Assembly: GCA_027574665.1 (NCBI GenBank)
Contig: CM050657.1
Span: forward strand, 21,554,700-21,618,699
Length of the DNA: 64,000 nucleotides
DNA from: Rhynochetos jubatus
Lineage: Eukaryota; Chordata; Aves; Eurypygiformes; Rhynochetidae
Direction of reading: 5' to 3'
Under the pieces are notes generated by a model. That model was not told the origin of the DNA. It saw only the letters and a list, made by a program, of their open reading frames with translations, and did not search any database. The first letter of the stretch is position 1, and each line of letters begins with the position of its first letter. The translations under genes and the position numbers were made by a program. Positions 11,456 to 23,760 of the stretch are shown piece by piece.

Positions 11456-11689
11456 CATTAGAAGGAGCTGCTACATCTTCGCCCTGCGTCTCCCCAGGAA
11501 GAAGGAAACAAAGCACCACATTTATTTGTTGTTCCTTTGCCAAGCTGTGACATGCAAACGGACACATTGGGGAAAGGAGGCCCTGCCAGAAAACTGGCTG
11601 TCGCTGCTTTTCTCTGCTGTAAAAGAAAGCATGTGTATTCCTGCATATGTGTCTGCACCGACTTGGATGGAGAGGGAAGATGAAGTAAC

Positions 11690-12150
11690 GATTTCCTTCC
11701 CCCTGCTCCCTGTCCCCCTCCACCCTCCCCCTGGCCAATTAACATTCCCTTGGAGGTTTTTAATTAAAGCGAATGCCCGCCCAACAAAGGCGGCAAGTCT
11801 GGGAGGTTGACATCACACCTCCTCAAAAAACACACACAGACACACCTCCCAGATAAAGGCTATTTATTATCTGCTCAAGAGACTTTCTGGGATTCATTCC
11901 CCTCTTTTGGCCTCACTGTGGCCACAGAGTCCCTTTCTTATCTGTCTGACAGGTCCATACAATGCTTAATTGACTTGCCTGGGGTCTTGGGTTTTCTTTC
12001 TTTGGGGGAAGCAGGGCCTCGGGTGGTGATGGAGACAGATTCCGTCCTTTTGGCTTTTAATGAAAAGAATCCCATAATAATGCCATCCATTTGCAACCAT
12101 GACCCCCTAGAAGATACTGTGTGGACAACTGTTTTCCTCACACAGTTAGT
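11690..12150. promoter_or_regulatory. Candidate enhancer with GATA, RUNX-core and TGACAG-type motif palindromes
   Basis: A non-repetitive block carries several recognisable binding-site words. Three GATA-type sites are present: AGATAA at 11851-11856 facing TTATCT at 11867-11872, and another TTATCT at 11938-11943. A perfect 12-base palindrome, CTGTGGCCACAG at 11916-11927, contains the RUNX core TGTGG on both strands. CTGTCTGACAG at 11942-11952 is an inverted pair containing the TGACAG core used by MEIS, PREP and TGIF factors. Homeodomain words (TTTTAATTAAAG, CTTAATTGACTTG, TTTTAATG) flank these. The sequence has the feel of a strongly conserved vertebrate non-coding element, but conservation is inferred, not measured. 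Open frames across it on both strands are not supported as coding. Confidence 0.4.
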
Positions 12151-15100
12151 GGGAGCTGGGGGAAACACAGTGCTGCATTCTCAACTACTTCGGCTTTTGT
12201 TTTCCTAATACTATAAACCCCACAGCATTGAGGAGATGGAACTTCCCTTACGCTGAAATAAGGGAATTCACAAACACCAAAAAATTCAAAGAAGTCGCTC
12301 TTGCTGAGATATAAGCACGGCTGACTGCAAACACACCTCTGGCAACTAAGAAAGTTCGAGAAGGACCATCTATTGCTGAGAGCCCACAGAAACCCTCAAC
12401 AATGGCCTGAAGGTGGCCGAGATGATGAGTACTGGAAGTTCACGGACCCGCAGGTAAGAACGCAAGAGCGCTCGGTCCCGAGTGGCAGTCGCACTGCTGT
12501 TCTATTGCCAAGGGGATGTGCACCTTCTGTCCAAGATGCTTGGGATTAAGTACATTTTTCCCCAGCAGCACTGGATGGCAGCATGGACCCTGTGAACATG
12601 GTCCGACGAGAGGAGCCGAGCACTCTAACAGCCTGCTGCTGCCAGCAAGAGCGATGCTGCTCTCCTTCACCGTTTTGGGACACAAGCTTTTGCCCTCTCC
12701 TTTGGCCCTGCTCTAGCACTCACTGGACGTGTCCCTGAGCCAAGTCAGCACATCGAGGTTTTATGTGAAGAAGTGCCTCAAGTCAGCACGTGATTTGCAC
12801 CCAACCTTTTTCTCAGTATTGGTTTTTCGCAAGGTTAGTGAGGCGAATCCCCTCGCTCATGTGCCAGTCACAGCCCAAAGCCAGTGCACAGAGAAAGGCA
12901 TGCACGGCGTGGAGAGGACAGACGAGTGCGCCTGCCCGTCTGGCAGCTGTCAGTTGACATTTCAGCTCAGCCTTTCTGTAAACGCACCCCAAGCAGTGAA
13001 GGGTGGTGGGATGGGGCCGGGGGCAGGGTTTGAGTGCGCTTCTTGCACAGAAAGAACACTGCAATGTATCCGACCTAGGGATCAAATATATCAGTAAGTG
13101 TTCCCAACCAGCTTACCCGCCACAGCAGCCTCACCCCAAACTTTTGCTGTAAATCTAGCCACGGTGGCTGCAGATGAAAATTTACATTTATGGACTGACC
13201 AAGGCTGGCATCAGGTGTCTGCACAGCAGGTAGCGGCCAGGAGGGGCAGACGGCAGCCCCGCTGACGCAAACCCAGGCCTGTGCGGTTCCTGGTGCCCCT
13301 GCTCCATCCTTCCAGCACAGCAACAGCCAGGAGACACTGCTGTTGGCCCCAGCACACCAACCTGCTGCTGGGCTTGGCCCCTGACCAGAGCCAGAGTGGG
13401 GAAGAAGCAAGGAGGCGGACGGTGTTTGCATCCGTTAGCTTTTCTGGCTGCTGCTGCATCCAGACTCGGCGAACTCACTGCGCTTGGAGAAATGGAGCTG
13501 CTAAAAATCTTTCCCTTTCCTAGCAGACGAGGGAAGTGGCTAGGCCTGCTGGATGGGAGTGAAGGAGGGGAGCAGCCCACCGCATTCAACACTGCCTCAA
13601 GAAATCGCTTTATCTTTGACCCTGTGGTTATGAAATTCAGTTTTTCATAGACATCCTTACTGGTGGATCTACGAGAGGATGCGGAAGTGGTGCGGCAGGG
13701 GAACAGTAAATGAGCAAAGAGGGAGCGCTCAAGGGAGCCTTCCCCTTCTTACTCCTCACAGCTCTAGGGCAGCACTTTGGAGAGGCTGCTGACAGCACAG
13801 GGGATGAGCCATGTGTTGCCACAGGGAAGATGACGGCAGAGCACTTGCCACCGCTGAACATCTGTGAGATTCATGGGCCTCCAATACACCCTTGGGCTGG
13901 GTAAGGTCTGTACACACTGCCAACTGTATGGAAGAAAGTGCAGGAAATTCTCAACAGAAAACCAGAAAAACTGGAATTCTTACAGCTTCTTGCAGTTCAG
14001 AAAGCAGGCGCAGCATTAGCAGTTTGTACTGGAAGGTAAGAAACTGTCCCTCTGACTCGGGTTCACTAGATGTGCTTATTTGTTGTATTACAATCAATTT
14101 CCATAAGCAGATAACAAAAAAGAGGAAACTGAGGGAGACAGGAACTGTCTGAGTGCATGCTAGGGAAACATCCAGCTAACGTAATACAACCGAAAGGAAA
14201 TCTGCAGTTAAGAACTAGGACATTCCATAAACTGTTTCTCTAATTCGACAGCATAGTATCTCTTCTGTGCTGCATTCTGAAATTAAAAGATGCTGCTTTT
14301 GCATCCCACCAGCTTTTTCACTGCTGTTCTCACGCGGCAGTGTAATTCAATCCCATCCAACTCCGTCCCATGCTCACAGCTGTATGCTGTATGCATACGC
14401 TAAGCAGAATGTTCCCAAGGTATTAAAATCTAGCGGAGGCTTTCTAAAGGTCCCCGTCCTCTCACAGTATTTTGTACATACCTAAAGGCAGACAAAGCAT
14501 ACTGAGATCCTCAGGTGAAAGTATTCGAATGCAAAGAATAATAATTATAAACAAAGTTAATGAACAAGTCCATTTCAAGAGTTAAATGCATCATATATTC
14601 TATGTTTATATATTAATATATTATAATTAATTCCCTCTAGCACTAATGCCGGCTTGGCCTGGAACCAAAGCAGCTGTCTTGGGGGATTCTCTGCATGGTA
14701 CTCCCTCTTAAATACACTAGAAGCAGACACTTATCCACTTTTAGGCCTTTTATAATGTTTGCATGGACAAAAATAGAGAAAGAGGCAAAGACGGGAGGCG
14801 TGGGGAGAAAAGAATAAAAACAAAAAAAGAAATGCAGCCTGGAAGTCAGGAAAAGCGAGTTTCCCGCAGCACAGCTCCAGGGGTGCTTTCTAAGTCTCTC
14901 AATAGTGATTCAGAGAGCCAGCGCTTACTGGAGGAAACCAGGCTAAAGAGATTATCTGAGTTTGCAATTGTATATCGGTTTGGTTATTTTACATGCGGCT
15001 TCTGATGTCCATTTCTATTCCAGAGACAGAGCTAAAAAGCTCGGCTTTGTTTGCCTCAGCTCAGAAAAGGGGATGTGGGGAGGCACCTTTTATCAACGCT

Positions 15101-16000
15101 GCAATGCAAAAAAGTCCGTAACCTCCCCAAAGTCCAGTGTTAGTTTTCTTTGCACCTTGGCCTTTGTTTGCTGGTGTATCAAACCTATAAATTTCAAAAC
15201 GGTTACCAGTGTACACCTTAACGGGTGATGCAACGTGTTCCAGAGACCTCCTGGGATCCAACACTTCGTTACCACAAAGTCCCGTTGTTTAACCTCCTCA
15301 GCTGCACCTTGACCTGAGCTGGAGGCTAGGAGAGTGCAAAGCTCCAGCCACAGCGAAAACAAGTACTTCAAAGAGGGACAAAATGTTCTTTGCAGGAAAC
15401 ACAGCACATGAATAATGTATTACTAATTTTGCATCAAATAACTTACACAGCACGGTATTCCTAAACTTTGCAGAAAGGAAGGAATCTTAACACCAGAAAC
15501 GTTGAAGTTCTCCAACTTGAAGGAACATTCACAGATTGGCTGGCCCGTTACCAATGACCATGACCTAAGTGTAAGAAAGTAAGTTGCTGGGGTAGAAAGG
15601 GTTTCATTACAGGCAGAGCTGAGAACTGTCCCCACAAAGACTGCAGTGTCACGGAAGCATCCTCTCTTATCGTCTAAAGACTGAGGTACATCTGCAAGAG
15701 GCACGACAAAGTGACATTCCGAACTTTACCACCTTGTCTTCAGATGGATCAGACCTATCTTTAGTCTGTTGTGAGTGTGTGGGTAACTTAAGCTGCCTCA
15801 CAGTGTATCCTGTGGTTAAACTAGTTTCTTTAGAGGTGAAGAGTTCACCATTTCTAAAGCTTCTCGCCTGTGATCCTTTCCAACTCTCTCTGACCTACTT
15901 CTCTTAACAGACTCGACTCATATAAAATTTACTTCCTTATAAAGCTTCCAAAACCCTCCTAAAAGGGTCATCAAGCTCCACAGGCATTGCTACAGACCCC
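12151..16000. other. Non-coding sequence with a modestly GC-rich part, no gene seen
   Basis: This is unique sequence. The part at about 12950-13560 is richer in GC and CpG than its surroundings, and this lengthens open frames on both strands (up to 134 codons); none has a domain. An AT-rich tract at 14590-14640 consists of TATAT and TTAAT words. An exon-like 40-base segment is listed separately at 13996-14035. Confidence 0.5.
13996..14035 (+). other. Weak exon-like segment
   Basis: TTACAGCTTCTTGCAG ends at 13995 and TGGAAG followed by GTAAGAAAC starts the donor at 14036. One frame of the 40-base segment is open. The upstream pyrimidine tract is only moderate and no partner exon was found, so chance is likely. 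Confidence 0.12.
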
Positions 16001-19000
16001 TGGCTTCTGTACTGGCCCTTCCTTGCTCTGCGGGAGGGGTCTGGGTCTGTCCATCCCTGTGTGCAGAAGGCCTGTAGCGGGATATAGTCCTTATTAGTAA
16101 ATGTCAACGTTCTTTTTCATATCATTCAGGGCTGTCAAAGTATTTTCACATATGTAAAACAGCACTACGGGAGCAAGGGATTTCATGGACTGTCCTGTCA
16201 CGTTGTTTTATATAAATGGATTAAATTAGCGCAAGCTGACTCCATCAATGAGACTTGAGTTGCATCCATATGTGTAACACAGCACAGGAAGACACAGAGA
16301 GATTAAGGTCACATTGAATGAACAATAATAAGCACAAAGTCCATAAACCTCTCTTTGTCTGTGGACAACACTGCAAATTAACACGGCCATGAAAGAACCA
16401 CCTGATACTGGGAAGTCAGGCACAGCCCAAAGTGCAACACAGAGTGCCCAAAGGAGGAGAGTGAGGTTTCATCTTGGCTATAGGGGACGATGAGGTGTCC
16501 CTGCACACACAGCTAGCTCTAGCCCTGCCCAGAGACTGCTAACCACGGCACCCTCACGGTTTCTCCTAAGGTCCACAGCAGGACACGTCGTTTCTATTTC
16601 AGCACATTCCCCAAACCTGTCTTCGAACGGTGGGGAAGGGGAGATGCGCTGATGTGGCTGGTTCTCCCTCGCAGCACTGAATCCAGCCGGGTCCTTGGAG
16701 TACCTTGTTCAGCTTTTGAAACAAAATGGGGCATCAGTGAGAACTGCTTGGTTCAAACGGGATCATGGACAGCAATGTGGCAGCAACAAAAGACACAGCA
16801 AAACCACACCAACTTTTCCTCTGAGAGCATTTACCGTTCATCGGACAGCAGAGCTGCGACGTCGAGCTGTGGCACCCCCAGCCAGCAGCAGATACCAGCT
16901 AAGTCTATAGGAACAGCTGTGTGGAAGGCATTTTTCCATCAGACACCAAAGCTTCTGCGTGAGAGAGGCTTGTTAGGAATGTCACTTTCAGGCTAAGCTT
17001 TCCAAATCTTGCTACACCACAAAATCAGTCTATAGGAGACAACTCCAAGAAACCAGAGTTCGTCAGTTCTGCTGCCCACAAAGTGACTTCCGTGCAAAAG
17101 CACATGGTCTGGTACACGACGTTTTACCTACATACCATCCTCTAGTGTTAGCGCTGGCAGCTTCTGCTGAAAATGGCAGTGTTTCACTGCATCTTCTTCA
17201 CCATACAGGAAAAAATATTTACCTCCACTCAAGTCACTGTTCCTGGAACCTGAATTTCCTTTGCCTAGCACGTACTGTAGATTAAACAGAGCGCCACAGT
17301 ATGGTGTGTCAAACTAAACGGAACTAACAGCTCAATTCTTTTTGGATCTTTTACTGTAGCTGCAACTAAAAATAAATGTCAGCCAGTGACACACCAAGCA
17401 CTAATCAGAGCCTTCCCTTTTTTATTTTAGGAGACCTTACAGTATTCTGTTTGTTTTCGTCAGGAAATTTCCAATCTTGGATCTTACATCTGCTGAGGTT
17501 AATAAATCTCCTCATGTCATCCTGTTCTGCTCCCTATTTCTCCTTTTCTGCCTGTGCTCACGCATGTTGGGAGAGCAGTGTCATTATTATTTATGACATA
17601 ACCAACCCTCTTGCCTGTTCAGACATTTTTATGACTCGTGGCCACATTCCAAAGCACAACGTTAAGGGGCTTAATGGCTGTGGCAGAAAACTTTTCAGAT
17701 ATCACATATGTGTCAGCCTAATATTTTAATCATTCTCTGCTTCAGGTACAAGGCTTTACCCTCCGGGGTTTGCCAGGTTACAGCATACTGATATATGTTT
17801 CAACAACTCTTCGCCTCAGGAAGGCTTCATCAAAATTTATAGCAGGGCAGTGCCTTCTGCACAGGGGCATGAGCAGGCATGAATCTCACACCTCAATCTG
17901 CATCGTCTTCCCCGGCTTGCAGTCGGCTTTTCTTGTGTGGAAACAGTTAATACACCTGACGGAGCAGTTGTTTGTGAACTTGCTCCCATTCCCAGCACTC
18001 CCTATTAAAGTGCATTTACTAATGCGCTTGCAGCCGGTGTGACAGGGACGAGCTGGTCCTCAAGCAGCAGTGTGTGAATTCCCGTGGGTCTCCTTGTGCT
18101 GGAGTGTGCAGGAGGGGGAAGAGGCGGCAGAGGGGTTATGGGGAAGAAGCCACGCTGAAAGCCTTAGCTCCTGGTATGTCAAAGTAATGGATTTCTAGGA
18201 CTTGTTCTGCATGTGTCTCCACTACTTAGTAAGACATTAAAATAAAACTAGACTAGGATTAAAAACCTGTCAGCTCAAACAGAAATTCGAAATGAAGCCT
18301 GAGTGGGATGCCCTGGAGCTGCAGCCAAGGCCCTGCCTTGACCCTTTCAGTGCCATCTGGCCATTTCTAAGCACTGATGCCAGAGGGTTTTCAAAAAGTG
18401 CCTTCTACAAGGCAACTGAAACTGTGGAAAGCCTTCAGGGACAGATACACCCCCCCGGTTACTGCCCCTCCAAAGAACTGAAGGCATGGCTCAAATGATA
18501 CCAACCACCTTACAGATGGTGGGGGTCCTTCCCCAGAAGGAACCAAAATACCTCCCGTGCATTTCACCCTGCCATCTGCCCAGCCTGCCACACTAAATAA
18601 TTATGCTCTCTCCTCAAAGGCTGGCCTTGATTGTGCAGAGGTGAGGCATGAAAAGGAGGATTAAGCCTCCTGAGTCGAAAGCTTTGTAGGAAGGACTGAT
18701 CCAAGGTCAGGCACACACATCTCTTTCCCACAATGCCCAGTGGAAAAAACTGAACTGCAGATGAAGAGAAATGGCCAAGAGAACTGTTGTTACCTCTTTT
18801 TTAAACTTTTAAAAATAAAACCTGCACCAAAATTAAAATAAAGTATGCAAGCAGGATAAAAACATCTCTGGAGCACTGGGAATCATTTGAACACGTGCTT
18901 CAGTACCTAAACTCAGAGTAGCCTGAAGGAGAAGCCCGAGCACAAAACACACCCTAAGAGCGAACACAAGCGTGCTAAGACAGGCTGCGTTTGGAGAAGA

Positions 19001-20151
19001 CCTTTCCAGAAACTAGTTCCTGGGGCTGCGTTTAAACCAAATATCATGACAAAAACTTGCACTCACAAAGATACTTTCTGCCTCAGGATGCAAACACACC
19101 TGCCTACAAGCTCCCATGACTATCAAAGCCCAAACCCGCCACTCTTCTTACCAGAGTCCAGTACAAATTCGCATTTCGTGAGTATTTAAGAGACAAGTTC
19201 TGCAGTGAGAACTTAACTTACCCCTTCAAAACTAAACTAATATACCCTTCAGTACAAAATAAACAGAATCAAAAGGGCACTGTTTAAAAATTACAGAACA
19301 AAGAGGACACAGTTTTACCTGTCTCCTATTTTTAGCAACCCTCAAATTAAAAAAATTACTACGAGGATATTGTAATGACCACTACTAGCTCCTTGTGCCC
19401 TTGCATGCCAGCCTCCATCTGCAACTGCAGCTCTTGCCCTAAGTTAGAATCCCTGCAGGACCCAAACTACTGGATGTCTCTCTGCGATGTCAGCCCAGCA
19501 CCCAGCACAGTTAAGTCTTGTTCTGCCACCTGGACTCCTGTGCAGCGCAGCAGGCTGAATGCGCAGCAGGGACTAAAGCTCGCAGCAATCCAATGCGGCT
19601 CATGTAAGCACGACCCTTCAGTGTCTTCCTGACCCAGAATCAGTGCAAAACGAGTATCACAAAAATAAATGTAAAGTAGTATGTTTCCTGCATTTGTGAC
19701 ATTTGGAACCTACAACGAATGCTCCAGACTGAACGATTGTTCTTCGAGGGGAAGGAGGAGTTGGAGGCGAGGACTAGCAAAGGCTGGGAAAGGAGGAAGC
19801 CTCAAAAGCAGCACTCCTGGCTGGGTAACTGCTTGGCACCAACGCGGCATTTAGCACAGCTTGAGTGCAACCACCACTCCGACTCTGAATACGACAGGGA
19901 AAGACCTTCTGGTCTTCGAGGGGGAAACAAGGAAGCACCTCCAGCCGTGAAGGGACAGGGAAAGGACTGTTCCAGCCCTCAAAAGAACATCAGAATCAGG
20001 CCACTGATCAGTGCTGCTCTTTGCAGTGCTTGTAGTCCTTATGAAGGACTGCAGGAAAAAAGAAAATAATTCCTACTGCAGGAAGAGTTAAAGAAATGCA
20101 GCCTTGCAAAAGCAGCCTCCCTCCCCTCCAGAAATAAGCCTACCGGTCTCG
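16001..20151. other. Non-coding sequence, no gene seen
   Basis: About 4 kb of unique sequence with no recognisable exon, RNA gene or transposon. Open frames stay under about 120 codons and lack domains. Purine-rich runs occur at about 18105-18150. Confidence 0.5.
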
Positions 20152-20199
20152 GTCTCGTCTCAGATATGCCCTTTCCCCGTGCTGCCTCTGAGACGAGAC
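20152..20199. repeat. Perfect 13-bp inverted repeat with 22-base loop
   Basis: GTCTCGTCTCAGA at 20152-20164 is matched exactly by its reverse complement TCTGAGACGAGAC at 20187-20199. The stem would have 13 uninterrupted pairs, including CpG steps, which is notable in this CpG-poor surrounding. The stem is shorter than a typical microRNA precursor and does not extend beyond these arms. It may be a small hairpin, a cruciform-prone site, or a chance or microhomology-derived duplication. Confidence 0.7.
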
Positions 20200-23100
20200 A
20201 CTGCCACCATCGTCTTGATGCAGAGAAACTATCTCTGCCAACAAATTGACAGAGAATTTCAGTCTTAATAATCATCCTGCCCTGCACTTCAGCCTGATCC
20301 ACATCCCAGAAGGAAGATTAATCCGCTAAGCCTCTCAGCTCCTAGAAACGATACAGGCAAACAACTATCCCCACTCATTCTCTTCCTCAGATGATAATCA
20401 GAAAAATGTCTGTATTTGCCTCACTATGACAAGCTGATTTAAAACCTCCGAAGGAGCACAAGCTTGTTGGCTCCAGGGATAACCCTGCTCGCCCCTCTGC
20501 TTTAGCCCAGCAGCCTGGGCAAGAACAAGGCAGGCCATCTGCAGAAGGGTTACGGCAAGCTGGTTACACAGGCTGTAAAGTCCTGCGCTCCGGGCACATC
20601 TGCAGCAGCACCGTACAGTTAGTGTAGAGGGAAGGTCCTGGTAATCCCTGAGCTCTTTTCTTCTCCCAGACAGTACAATCACAGGTGCTCTTCAACTTGG
20701 CTTCAGTATATTCATCACTATTAATGCATTCTTTTGATTTGCAAAACGACAAGGAGATACGGAGACATTATGGACATCTTGGCACCTTGGTGAATGAGAA
20801 TCCACTTACAATTAAGCTTGAAGCTAGAGAGCTTGTTAGGGAGCCAGCTAACACTTTCCCTACAAATAAATCAATACCCTTGAAGCTTCATCCAGCCGCA
20901 CTTTGGTTTAGAACAGGTATTTTGTAGAGTCTTTGCAAGGATAAGTAAAGCAGTGCATAAAGACATGAAACATCATGGGCACAGCATTTAAGAAAGATTC
21001 GGGTACCATTGTTTTCCCTTTGTTTCATTAACTTTTCCATTTTGAGGCAGTTCTCTATAAATTACGCTCTATCCTACAAACTTTATGTTTGTTCTTCTTA
21101 TTTAGACTGTAAATCATTTGAATGATGAACCTTATTTTTTTAATGTATTTATAATACAATCTACAAAGATATCACAGGAACTGGAGCTAGTAAATGATAC
21201 ATTTTTTCACACCTACATAATATACATGATTTCTGGCTGAAGAAAATTGCGTTTCAGTATTTTATTCTCCCGTGGAATCAAAAGGACGAAGACAGGACAG
21301 GCAATAAAATACATGCAGCTTGTAATAGTCTACGGCTGCTTCACATTCAGAAGAGGTTAATTAGAGCAGTGACGTAAAGGAGGCAGCAGAGGAAACTACA
21401 AGTAGTCCTGCAAGAATTAGTAACTTGCTCAGCCCTGCTAAGTACTCGCCAGGCACCAAGGTAAGCGGAGAGCTTGCGCAGCGTAGAACAGACAGCCAAG
21501 GAGTTATGTCCTCTTAAGTCTTAGCAAATCTTCCTCTAGCTTCAGCCGCAAATGCGCAGTACGACAGGTCAAAGTAAACGCTGCATTTCTGGGAGGGAAG
21601 GTGAAGTTGAAAGGCAGAGGCAGCTCAGGTCTTCCATGGAAAGCAATGTGGTTGCTCAGCACCACCTACGTCTAACACTGCATTTAGAGGTTATGTGCTG
21701 TTTCGTTCTAGACTCAGGAATTTACTAGATTTTTGCCCACAATGAAGGTGATCACTACACTGGCCACTGTTTCTACAAGATTCGGCAAACATGACATGTA
21801 CATGGAACCAAAACTTTGGAGGAAGCGATGTCCTCCATTTGACACACGTTAAGAGAAGCCCTAGGAAGAAACTGTAGGCAAAATGCACATAACAGCAGAT
21901 GTACATGGGAACGACAGGAGCAGCAGAAGAATTTATTGTTAATGTTTAATTATTCGACAGCTAAGCAAGTTGGGAAAACCGCACAGACGTAACAGGTCTT
22001 CATATAAATGTCTGAGAAAAGAAACACTTTCATCAGAAAAGAAACTTCCTTTCAGCAGCTCCACATTCTGATCTCGCTCTCTGGCAAAGTGCTTAAAATG
22101 TTTAGGGATCATATATTGTCTGAAGGCCTCAGAGCACACAAGCCAGGCAGGTCATTCAAGAAAACTGTGAACTCACAATTTGCTCTAATTAATTCATTTC
22201 TTTGTGAATCACTCTGAGGAGCCTTGATTACTTCAACACCTTCCTAATCCTGCTCTGGGGCAGCTTTCGCAAACTCACACCTACATTTTGTAGTCTTAAC
22301 AATGATCCTTTCTGCAGCAAGCTGGTTGGTTTCTAACACATTCTCCCACTCAAATTGGGCTCTTTTAAGGCTAAGAAATCAAATCAAAGGGCTATGCTGT
22401 AACTAATCCTTCTACCCTTCAAAAAATAAAAATCAACTCAGCAAGCTCAGTAAAACTAATGGTAAAAAACCATAAGCCTGGAACAACCGAGTTAAACAGA
22501 AGATTTTATAACAAACCCTCAGCCCTCCAGTGTTGAAATTCAACTACACAGGAGGGCTCCTTTCTTCTCCTTGCTTTTCTGAAGCTTCTTGATAAAGTTC
22601 TGTGACAGGACTAATTCTGTGTAACCAAAGTGTGCTAATTGAAATGCAACCCATCATTTCCTTCTAGGTGATTTGTTCTTAATATCTGTTCTGCATCAGG
22701 GTTTTGATACTCAGATGCACCCACTGTGCCATTGGGAGGGAGGAAAAAACCCTATTAGCTGTAGCAGAGATGATGAAAAGCAGAGAAATCAAAGGGGAAA
22801 GGAGACAGAAGGCTTTCTCTCTTCAGTCAAGGCCGTTCCACATTCCCCATGACTCTCCAAAGCTGGGCCAGCGCAGACAAGTTGGCACTTGGTGCCCTGA
22901 AGGAACAGGCTGGCAGTTTGGCATGAGGCTTTGAAAGGCAGCCGGGGTTTGGATCCCGTCCGTGCTCTCCAGCTGACACCTGACTTTGGGCAGAGCTCAA
23001 CAGGAAGCAAGGCATCTGGAAAAAAGCCTGCGATTCCTTATCTAGGGAACAATGAGAAGCTAATACAGCAGCCTAAATGAGACATGACTCAATTAATGAG

Positions 23101-23760
23101 AGCTGATGGGGCTAATGACTAAACAGATGGTATTCCTAAAAAAAGACAAGGGAGGGGAAATATAGCTGTGATAATCGACCTGCTGCAGCATACGTGGCAG
23201 CTCTAACGCTGCCTCTTGCAGAGCATCGAAACCACTGAGAAAAGAGTGCTGTTTGCCTGAAACGCAATACAGAGCGAACTGCAGAAAGAAGCTCCACCAC
23301 ATACCAGGACCAAGGCATCGCACCCTCCCTCCAGCAGGCAGAAGGTGATTTCATTAAACCAGCCTCCTGTTACAGTCACCAACAGGCTGGTAGGAATTTT
23401 GTTACAACAGTTATTTCTATTCCTACGTACACCCATTCTTTATTTTTGACAGACTACGGTAGAAACACTTCGCCAAAGTCCTTCCAAGACAGACGTGCTT
23501 AGACATGAGACACGGCTCAAACCAAAGGAACTTCTAATTGCAGAGTACCATACAGTGCTGTCAGCATCTTTGTGCAACGGTAACTCAAGGGCAGTCAGAC
23601 TGTCCCCTCTTGAGACACCCCGGTACATTCCGGGAGCAGCCTTGTGAAGGTTTGACTGGACTTGATCCCACTTACTGTTGCAGCTCTGCTGAGATTGCAG
23701 GTCAAACGTTATGGGCCACTGGACTGTCAAGGCGAGTCAACGTAAGGGTAAAGAGTGGCC
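20200..23760. other. Non-coding sequence, with two faint regulatory-looking stretches
   Basis: Unique sequence without recognisable genes. Stretches near 22140-22240 (TCTAATTAATTCATTTC) and 22570-22700 (GTGTGCTAATTGAAATGC) have clustered homeodomain-type words and may be conserved elements, but evidence is only textural. Confidence 0.45.

Noticed and set aside
11346-12208. Open frames of 130-135 codons on both strands
   Set aside because: They cover a CpG-rich patch and a regulatory-looking block, have no domain, and mirror each other on the two strands.
13075-13592. Minus-strand open frames of 118-134 codons
   Set aside because: The stretch is GC-rich, several frames are open at once, and composition is low-complexity Pro/Ser/Ala without a domain.
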